In this document: positions 57,183 to 64,000 of the stretch, piece after piece
Numbering within the stretch: position 1 is the stretch's first letter
Layout of the letters: the number at the start of each line of letters is the position of its first letter
Origin: Candidatus Tisiphia endosymbiont of Dascillus cervinus
GTDB taxonomy: Bacteria; Pseudomonadota; Alphaproteobacteria; Rickettsiales; Rickettsiaceae
Length of the DNA stretch: 64,000 nt
Reading direction: 5' to 3'
NCBI RefSeq assembly: GCF_964026405.1
Contig: NZ_OZ032146.1
Coordinates: 62,001 to 126,000 of the forward strand
The notes under the pieces: generated by a model
Told to the model about the DNA's origin: nothing
The model's input: only the letters and a program-made list of their open reading frames with translations
The model's database searches: none
Made by a program: the position numbers and the translations under genes

Positions 57183-57914
57183 ATGAAGTTATATACTTTT
57201 AAAGAGCATTTTTTAGAGCTAAAGGCTAGGTTCTTACGAGTATTTGCTGCATTCATTATTGGTTTTATTATTTGTTATTGTTTCAGTAACGATATATATA
57301 ACATTTTATTAGAGCCACTTGCAGAATTAGATCATGCTGATATAAGGAAAGTGATCTATACTGGTCTTACTGAAGCATTCTTTACTTATATAAAACTTGC
57401 AGCTTTTGTTTCTTTTGTCATGATTATGCCAATTATCGCTATAGAATGTTTTTTATTTATAAGACCTGGGTTATATTCAGGTGAGAAGAAATATGCTGCT
57501 TTTATTCTTTTTATGTCGCCTGTTTTGTTTTGGTGTGGGAGCATCTTTGTATTTTATTTTGTTATGCCGCGTGCATGGCAATTTTTTCTAAGCTTTGAAG
57601 ATAATAATGCTATTATTCCACTAATTCTAGAAGCTAGAATTAGTGAATATTTAAACTTAGTAATTCAGTTAATTATTGCGTTTGGTATAGCTTTCCAATT
57701 ACCAATTATTATGTTAATATTAAATTTATTAAAAATATTAACAGCAAAAGACTTAGTGGACAAAAGAAGATCGTCTATAGTAATTATTTTTATTATTGCT
57801 GGTATTTTAACTCCACCGGATGTACTTAGCCAATTTGCCCTTGCAATACCAATGCTTTTATTATATGAAACTTCAATTATTATGTGTAAATTTGTAGAAA
57901 ATCGAGGAAGTTAA
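57183..57914 (+). CDS. tatC: Sec-independent protein translocase TatC
   Basis: 243 residues with six membrane helices. N-terminal FKEHFLELKARFLRVFAAFI (the family's H-L-x-E-L-R-x-R), the GLTEAFFTYIKLAAF loop with conserved Glu, PGLYSGEKK, and C-terminal ILTPPDVLSQFALAIPMLLL YE are all present. It is the receptor for twin-arginine signal peptides. Stop codon directly abuts the serS start. Confidence 0.96.
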   Translation: MKLYTFKEHFLELKARFLRVFAAFIIGFIICYCFSNDIYNILLEPLAELDHADIRKVIYTGLTEAFFTYIKLAAFVSFVMIMPIIAIECFLFIRPGLYSGEKKYAAFILFMSPVLFWCGSIFVFYFVMPRAWQFFLSFEDNNAIIPLILEARISEYLNLVIQLIIAFGIAFQLPIIMLILNLLKILTAKDLVDKRRSSIVIIFIIAGILTPPDVLSQFALAIPMLLLYETSIIMCKFVENRGS

Positions 57915-59210
57915 ATGTTAGATATAAAGTGGATTAGGGAGAATAAGCAGGAATTTGATGATCTACTTATCAAAAGGGGAATTCCCCCAATGTCCGATAA
58001 AATTACTAAACTAGATGAAAGCAAACGCCAGCTAACTAATCTTATTCAGCAATTTCAGCATGCAAGAAGGAAAAAATCTAGGGATCATCTAGGCAACATG
58101 CCTAACAAATTTAGTAAAGAATTTGAAGAAATAAAGCGTGATGTGGATCACATAAATGAGAAACTGGAAGAACTGAATTTAAAATTAAATAGTAATCACC
58201 AGTTAAACGATATGTTAGAGGTATTGCCAAACCTTCCTGATCCTGACGTACCATATGGCACTGATGGCAGTATGAATAAACTGCTTAAAACAGTAGGAGA
58301 CATTACAACAAAACTATCTCTTCCATTACCTAAGCAACATTTTGAACTTGGTGAAAGTTTAGGGATGATGGATTTTGTACGTACTGCTAAAATGTCTGGT
58401 AGTAGGTTTGTGACTCTAAAGGGAGATTTAGCAAGGCTAGAACGTGCATTGATTAATTTTATGATTGATACACATACTCAAGAATTTGATTTTACTGAAC
58501 TATCTCCTCCATCTTTGGTGCGACCAGCTGCTATGTATAATAGTGGTCAATTGCCAAAATTTGCAGAAGAGTCGTTTGAAACGGTGAATAATTACAGGTT
58601 AATTCCAACAGGTGAAGTACCTCTCGTTAATATGGTGGCCGATACCATAATAGCTAGGGAAGAATTGCCTATACGTTATGTTGCTTACACACCCTGTTAC
58701 AGATCAGAATCTGGAAGTAGTGGTAGAGATACTAGAGGTATGATACGTATGCACCAGTTTGGTAAAGTTGAGTTGGTTACAATAACTACTGCAGAAGAAT
58801 CTCAGCGTGAACATGAATATATAACTAATGCAGCTGAAACCATTCTAAAAAAACTTGATCTACCATATAGAGTTATGTTGCTTTGTACTGGAGATATGGG
58901 ATTTACTGCCAAAAAGACCTATGATTTGGAAGTATGGTTGCCTGGTCAAAATCTATACCGTGAGATTTCAAGTTGTTCTAATTGTGGAGATTTTCAGGCT
59001 AGAAGGATGAAAGCTAGATATAAAGAATTTGGTAGCAACGAAACCACTCTTGCCCATACTTTGAATGGTTCTGGTTTACCAATTGGTAGGACAATAATCG
59101 CAATTCTAGAAAATTACCAAAATGCAGATGGTTCAATAACAGTTCCAGATGTTTTGGTGAGTTACATGGGTGGGTTGGAGCGAATTCATACCACTAAAGA
59201 GTATAAATAA
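57915..59210 (+). CDS. serS: Seryl-tRNA synthetase
   Basis: 431 residues, class II. N-terminal long antiparallel coiled-coil arm (about 30-105) that grips the tRNA-Ser variable arm. Motif 2 [24 protein letters not shown] and motif 3 [20 protein letters not shown] are intact, as is TGEVPLVNM. Usual length. Confidence 0.98.
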   Translation: MLDIKWIRENKQEFDDLLIKRGIPPMSDKITKLDESKRQLTNLIQQFQHARRKKSRDHLGNMPNKFSKEFEEIKRDVDHINEKLEELNLKLNSNHQLNDMLEVLPNLPDPDVPYGTDGSMNKLLKTVGDITTKLSLPLPKQHFELGESLGMMDFVRTAKMSGSRFVTLKGDLARLERALINFMIDTHTQEFDFTELSPPSLVRPAAMYNSGQLPKFAEESFETVNNYRLIPTGEVPLVNMVADTIIAREELPIRYVAYTPCYRSESGSSGRDTRGMIRMHQFGKVELVTITTAEESQREHEYITNAAETILKKLDLPYRVMLLCTGDMGFTAKKTYDLEVWLPGQNLYREISSCSNCGDFQARRMKARYKEFGSNETTLAHTLNGSGLPIGRTIIAILENYQNADGSITVPDVLVSYMGGLERIHTTKEYK

Positions 59211-59230
59211 CATGTATTTGATAGGTATCA

Positions 59231-61681
59231 TTGGTGTTCAAAATAGCTAGCAACTCAAGAAAAGTTGATAAGGATTTATATAATAATTCTGCAGAGGATT
59301 TCATTCCAATTGCTTGTCATTATAATGAGAATACTTTGTTAACTAAGAATGGTGAACTACTCCAAACTATCCAAATAAATGGTATCAATGCAGAAAATAT
59401 TAGCACTAAGTTATTCAATTTACGAGAAGTAGTGCGTAATGCGATTAAGAAAAATGTTCGTAATAAAAATTTTGCATTTTGGATACATACTGTACGACGT
59501 AAGACAAACTTAGATGACCCAACTTCTTACAATAAATTGTTACCAGCTAATATTCACAATTTATGGCAAAAAAAGAATTACTGGGATGATAAATTTGTTA
59601 ACACCTTATATATCTCAATAATTTATGATTCTGCTAAAATTAAAGTTAAAAATCTCAACTCTTTAATAACTTCTTTGTTTTTTGATAAAGTTGTCAGTCT
59701 CCAAAATAAGTACTTAAGTAGTGTTTTTGAAATACTAAATAGCACTGTTGATACAATACTTTTGGATTTACAAGATTTCGGTGCAGTAAAGTTAGGAATA
59801 AGATTTGAAGGGGAAGAATCTTACTCTGATTTGATGTTTTTATATCGTAGAATAATTCATCTCAACGAAGAATATTGCTTAGTACCGATTGCAAATCTAT
59901 CTAATGCTTTAGCCTCTAATCAATATGCAGTTGGTAACGATAAGATTGAAGTAATAAGTAGGCATGATAAAAAGTTTGCCTCCATTATTTCAATAAAGGA
60001 ATATCAAGAAGTATCATCAGCTGCACTTGATGGATTCCTACAATTACCTGTGGAATTAATAGCAACAGAAATATTTTACTTCGTTGATAAAAAAGAAGTA
60101 TCTAAAACATTTGAACAACAGGCATATATTTTACAAGTTAGTAAGGATACTAAACTTGCTGAAATTACAGGAATAGATAAGATAATGAACCTTGATGCTT
60201 CAATCCCGAACCAATTTTGTAAACAACAAATTTCTATTGCTATTATAGGGTCAGATTTGGAGAAATTGGATCAATCAATTGCCCAAGCATCTAAGGAACT
60301 TGCTAAAATTGGTATTGTCCATGTGCGGGAAGATATAAACTTAGAGCAAACATTTTGGGCACAGCTCCCAGGGAACTTTTCCTATGTTAGGAGGCTCGCT
60401 CCCACAATTATAGAAAATACCGCCGCTTTGGCCTCATTACATAATTTCCCGACCGGAAACCAAAATAACATATGGGGTAAAGCAGTGACTTTGCTTAGAA
60501 CAGAAAAAGGAACTCCTTACTTTATGAATTTTCATGCTAAAAGTAATAATAGAGGAAATACTTGTATTTTTGGCACAGCTAATACTGGTAAGACTGTACT
60601 AACAAATTTTTTAATTTCTGAAGCAACTAAATACAAGCCAACAATATTATATCTTTCCAATAATAATAATTCAAAGATTTTTGTTGAATCAATTGAAGGG
60701 CAGTGGTTTGAAAAGGAGAAGAACCTAATAAATCCATTTCTACTAGATGATACTCTAGAGTCAAGGCATTTCGTTATCGAATTTCTTAAGATAATTTGCA
60801 ATCATTCTTTTTACCCTCTAACCAAAGCAGAATTAGCTTTTCTAGAAAACTTCGCTGATAAAATTTGGACTTTAGATAATAAAGATCGTAATTTTTCCTC
60901 CATTTTAAAAACAATGGACTTTTCTATAGAAGATGGAGATTTAATTAAACTAAGGTTGACTGATTATACAAAAGGAGGATTATATGATGGTATATTTGAT
61001 AGTGATAAATTCCCTTTATCTGAAGGCGGCATAATCGGATTTAATTTGTATCCTTTTTCTGGGAAGTCTTTTACTGAACGTTTTTATCCAACAGATAGAA
61101 AACTTCTAGAAGATTTTTCAATGAATTTGACTAAGCATAATAGTTTATGTGCAGGATTAATATATGCTTTTAATTATCACTTAACTATTATAGGGAAGAG
61201 TCCAAAAATATTAGCAATAGATAATCTAGATTCCTTGTATAGACCGGAAAATTTTGATAACATATCACAAATGATTTCTGATAGATTGCTGAGTAATAAT
61301 GGAATAATGGTTAGTAATTTTAATTTTAGTTATCTACAGTCAACAAAAACAAAGGTGCTACAGAATTGGTTGGATTTAATAGACACTAAAATAATTTTAC
61401 CATCAGAAATAAAATCACAGTATTTAGAACAAATTTTAGGATTAAATGAATCAGAAATAAATAAATTATCGAAATTTACAATTGCTTCTAGAATGTTCTT
61501 AATAAATCAAAATAATCAATCTATTGCTTTGGAGTTAAGTATAGGAAGTTTAATTGGCATTATCAAGATTCTATCCTGTAGAACCGAGGAATTAAAAATA
61601 TATCAAGAAATATTACAACAATATCCAGGACATCCTGATAATTGGATTAATCCTTTGTATATAGCATTAAATCATATTTAG
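59231..61681 (+). CDS. virB4: VirB4-type ATPase of the P-type T4SS
   Basis: 816 residues from TTG 59231 (GTG 59234 is an equally good start). Inner-membrane/cytoplasmic ATPase energising the type IV secretion apparatus. The N-terminal VirB4 domain (EDFIPIACHYNENTLLTKNG) is followed by the AAA+ core: Walker A GTANTGKT at about 448-455 and Walker B KILAIDNLDSLYRP. Matches the Rickettsia RvhB4a type. The following virB6-like gene begins 17 nt after its stop, as in other Rickettsia rvh clusters. Confidence 0.94.
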   Translation: MVFKIASNSRKVDKDLYNNSAEDFIPIACHYNENTLLTKNGELLQTIQINGINAENISTKLFNLREVVRNAIKKNVRNKNFAFWIHTVRRKTNLDDPTSYNKLLPANIHNLWQKKNYWDDKFVNTLYISIIYDSAKIKVKNLNSLITSLFFDKVVSLQNKYLSSVFEILNSTVDTILLDLQDFGAVKLGIRFEGEESYSDLMFLYRRIIHLNEEYCLVPIANLSNALASNQYAVGNDKIEVISRHDKKFASIISIKEYQEVSSAALDGFLQLPVELIATEIFYFVDKKEVSKTFEQQAYILQVSKDTKLAEITGIDKIMNLDASIPNQFCKQQISIAIIGSDLEKLDQSIAQASKELAKIGIVHVREDINLEQTFWAQLPGNFSYVRRLAPTIIENTAALASLHNFPTGNQNNIWGKAVTLLRTEKGTPYFMNFHAKSNNRGNTCIFGTANTGKTVLTNFLISEATKYKPTILYLSNNNNSKIFVESIEGQWFEKEKNLINPFLLDDTLESRHFVIEFLKIICNHSFYPLTKAELAFLENFADKIWTLDNKDRNFSSILKTMDFSIEDGDLIKLRLTDYTKGGLYDGIFDSDKFPLSEGGIIGFNLYPFSGKSFTERFYPTDRKLLEDFSMNLTKHNSLCAGLIYAFNYHLTIIGKSPKILAIDNLDSLYRPENFDNISQMISDRLLSNNGIMVSNFNFSYLQSTKTKVLQNWLDLIDTKIILPSEIKSQYLEQILGLNESEINKLSKFTIASRMFLINQNNQSIALELSIGSLIGIIKILSCRTEELKIYQEILQQYPGHPDNWINPLYIALNHI

Positions 61682-61697
61682 TTGTAAGAGGAGTTTG

Positions 61698-64000
61698 GTG
61701 CTAAAAAAATATTATCTAGCATTTTTTTTGTTGATTTACTCTAGCAAGAGTTATTCTTCATTTTGGGATGGAGTTGCACAATGTCTAAGTGATCCTTGCA
61801 ATTGCGGGTATAGTGAGATAAATGAAACATGGAATGGAAGTATAAAACGAACAATAAAGCCAAATCCTATATGCCCACCATGGAATAGGCGGGATGGACG
61901 TGATACAGATAATTGCTTGGTTCAATTTAACCCTCCTGAGATATTTATTGGATTTTATCTTCAGCACTGTGCGGAACGTACACCAGAAAGCTCTTATTTT
62001 TCACCAAAGATTCGTATAAGAACTCAAAGTTGTAATGCAGTTGCATGCTGGAATCAATCCACTACTTTGAATTGGGATGGTGAATGCATAATATGGCCTG
62101 GGGCTTATGCCCTACCCTTACTCAGAATTTGTGCTAGGGTTGCTGTTCCTGCAGTTGCACCAACAGCCTTGAATAGTAAAGGAACGCCAGCAGACCCTGG
62201 TTATACACCTGGAAAACATTTGAATGATGTTGGCTTTACAGAAGATGATAAACCGATTATTGGAAGTGATGGAAAACCGATCGTTGGAGATGATGGAAAA
62301 CCGTTTAATAGACCAAAGCTATGTGCATATAGTGATCCTGGCTTGGTAAACCTCGTCTCAGCTACCGGAGTTCACTTAGATCCGATGGACTGGAATCCAA
62401 TAAGACAACCTCTTCATAAAACAGATGAGTTACACCCTATTGCAAAAATTCTAAAGTTTTTAATAGAAATTAAGTCTAGTATGAGTATATCAGTACTATT
62501 AGGTAAGTTATTAGACATGATTGCTTCTGACAATACACCAGGTCTTGATGTTATAAAAGAAATAGTTAAATGGATAGGATATATTTTTGAACAACAATGG
62601 ATGTATGAGGTGGCAAAAAAAATAGTAGAAGCACTTGGTGCACTAAATCGTTCTGTTGATGACTACCAATTTGGTTGCGTTGAATTACCATTAGGTCCTT
62701 TTCCACCACCATATTGCCCTAAATTAAAACAGTTCATTATTACTCCTACGACAAAGCTTGTATGCAGTAAAAAGAAAGGTAATTTATTTGTTCAATCTTC
62801 AAATGCACCATGTGTGGTGTCTAAATTAAGAAATAATTTTATTCATAATGTCGTACGTGTTAGTTTAGACAATCTTGTACCTCTTTGTAGAAATAAAGAA
62901 AATCCACAAGAAACCGATAAATGTGTAGTAATAGATAATCTTGGTCCATTTTCTTCAGCCAAAGGAATTCATATTGCTACCGCTCAACGCGATGCAATAA
63001 AAAAATGTTCAGCTAATGATAAAGAACGTTGTGTTAACACAAAAATTCTCTTTGAATGTACTATTGAGGATGGTTGCAAAGATGGCTTTAGGATAGTTTA
63101 CGCACAAAAAGTAGGTGATCATTCTACACCAAGTAGTTACTATGTTGATGATTTACCTGATTGTAATAGCGAAGAAGCAAATGGTAAGATTACTTGTCAA
63201 GAAATATGGGGCATAAATATTGGTGAGTTTATTGATGTTAGTCTTGCATTTCCTCCTATACAAGGTCAAGATCCTACAAGTTTACTACCGCTCAAAAAAA
63301 CCTTTAAGCTCAGAGATAATGTCAGTGACAGGACTTTTGTTGCTTCAATTACTAGGAATACTATATTGGATACTACCTTAAATCCTAATCTTCGTCGTGA
63401 TCCAAAATCTATTTGTGTAGCGGAAGGAGATAACTTGGTTGGTTGTGAAGACAGAGTAACAGATGGTTACCAAATCCTAACCTATCCGTGTGGAGGACTT
63501 CCTGGAGTTACTTGCCATAATAATAGCTATTATAACCCTCAATTTATTGCGTCAATAGTGTCAGACGATAAAGGGAATACTGTTGATTCAACTAGTACTG
63601 TTATTACACCATTGTCGGTTACTCAGTCAATAGCAGGCGAGACAGAAGCAATAATAAATTTAGCAGGATTTAATTTTACTTCCTTCATGGCATATATTTC
63701 TAATACCCCCCCCACTATATATACTGCTATGCCATTTTCTGGCAAAAAATCTATGAATCCTTTAACGATATATGGTAATTATAAAGACGACAAGATCCCC
63801 TATGATGCTAAGACGGGAATTCCTACTACAGATGCTGTATATTTAAAGAGTCTTGAATATATAAATGGTAAATATATTCAAGGTGCAACGCATGGTTGTT
63901 TACAATTAAAAGATATAGACAAATGTATTCCTGGAGTAAATAATACTAACTGTATACTAGCAAGACTACTTGAATCAGATACAGTTGATTGCTCAAAATT
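61698..64000 (+). CDS. virB6: VirB6-like T4SS protein, 3' end outside window
   Basis: Open for 767 codons to the window edge from a GTG with AGGAG upstream. A signal peptide (YYLAFFLLIYSSKSYS) precedes a Cys-rich extracytoplasmic region (CLSDPCNCGYSE, PNPICPPWNRRDGRDTDNCL, CAERTPESSYFSPKIR), a short tandem repeat IIGSDGKPIVGDDGKPF, and GCVELPLGPFPPPYCPKL. This is the extended N-terminal part of the multi-copy VirB6 (RvhB6) proteins peculiar to Rickettsiales; the TrbL/VirB6 membrane domain should follow beyond the window. Likely surface-exposed or periplasmic scaffold part. Confidence 0.88.
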   Translation, partial: MLKKYYLAFFLLIYSSKSYSSFWDGVAQCLSDPCNCGYSEINETWNGSIKRTIKPNPICPPWNRRDGRDTDNCLVQFNPPEIFIGFYLQHCAERTPESSYFSPKIRIRTQSCNAVACWNQSTTLNWDGECIIWPGAYALPLLRICARVAVPAVAPTALNSKGTPADPGYTPGKHLNDVGFTEDDKPIIGSDGKPIVGDDGKPFNRPKLCAYSDPGLVNLVSATGVHLDPMDWNPIRQPLHKTDELHPIAKILKFLIEIKSSMSISVLLGKLLDMIASDNTPGLDVIKEIVKWIGYIFEQQWMYEVAKKIVEALGALNRSVDDYQFGCVELPLGPFPPPYCPKLKQFIITPTTKLVCSKKKGNLFVQSSNAPCVVSKLRNNFIHNVVRVSLDNLVPLCRNKENPQETDKCVVIDNLGPFSSAKGIHIATAQRDAIKKCSANDKERCVNTKILFECTIEDGCKDGFRIVYAQKVGDHSTPSSYYVDDLPDCNSEEANGKITCQEIWGINIGEFIDVSLAFPPIQGQDPTSLLPLKKTFKLRDNVSDRTFVASITRNTILDTTLNPNLRRDPKSICVAEGDNLVGCEDRVTDGYQILTYPCGGLPGVTCHNNSYYNPQFIASIVSDDKGNTVDSTSTVITPLSVTQSIAGETEAIINLAGFNFTSFMAYISNTPPTIYTAMPFSGKKSMNPLTIYGNYKDDKIPYDAKTGIPTTDAVYLKSLEYINGKYIQGATHGCLQLKDIDKCIPGVNNTNCILARLLESDTVDCSK

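Overview
The window is AT-rich DNA of a Rickettsia-like alphaproteobacterium (Rickettsiaceae). Diagnostic signs are an OmpB/Sca-type autotransporter ending in KVRVNF, Rickettsia palindromic elements of the RPE1 type (one inserted in frame inside queE), a VirB4-VirB6 pair of the Rickettsia P-type secretion system, a ProP-like MFS transporter family, and extensive gene decay. The many insertion sequences, the toxin genes and the eukaryote-like repeat proteins fit an arthropod-symbiont or 'ancestral/Torix/bellii-like' genome better than a compact typhus or spotted-fever genome. The species cannot be fixed from sequence reading alone.

Layout. 1-13 kb is mostly core: a partial autotransporter, a block of palindromic elements, pheST on the minus strand, then lptG-like, mreB, mreC and queE on the plus strand, and a YhcG-type nuclease. 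13-24 kb is a scrapyard of mobile DNA. It holds IS630, IS200, IS21 and serine-recombinase fragments, two of the three near-identical 1.11-kb IS copies, a 197-bp MITE and broken host genes, with tRNA-Ser and rnpB surviving between them and an intact AAA-ATPase/PDDEXK gene. 24-43 kb is an accessory island. It carries a leucine-rich-repeat protein, a broken secreted protein, a GTPase-TPR protein, and a minus-strand polymorphic-toxin locus of about 11 kb. 43-64 kb returns to core genes: iscX, tRNA-Val, asmA-like, ampG, a dacF-elbB fusion, an MFS transporter, rimM, typA, a vapBC-like pair, a HAD phosphatase, tatC, serS, virB4 and the start of a giant virB6.

The most interesting system is the minus-strand toxin locus at 30.5-41.8 kb. 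A SecA-like motor domain (DEAD-type VDEVD, GMTGT and GRGTDI motifs; N-terminus cut off by an IS) lies directly upstream of a toxin-delivery region, and the reading frames overlap as if one giant protein had suffered a single frameshift. The delivery region ends in a small toxin-like tip followed by a small gene. Downstream come two partial copies of the same delivery module, each with a different tip (an HNH nuclease; an unassigned 'NGE..YNPDSN' domain) and each followed within 2 nt by a different immunity-type gene (SMI1/KNR4; CPCC cysteine-rich). A fourth remnant has a coiled-coil tip. This is the architecture of toxin-tip/immunity cassette replacement known from Rhs, CdiA and MafB loci, here attached to a SecA-like domain.

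Many genes in the island carry one lesion each (homopolymer frameshifts, in-frame stops, MITE or IS insertions). The locus is therefore either decaying, phase-variable, or partly affected by assembly errors; read-level data would be needed to tell.
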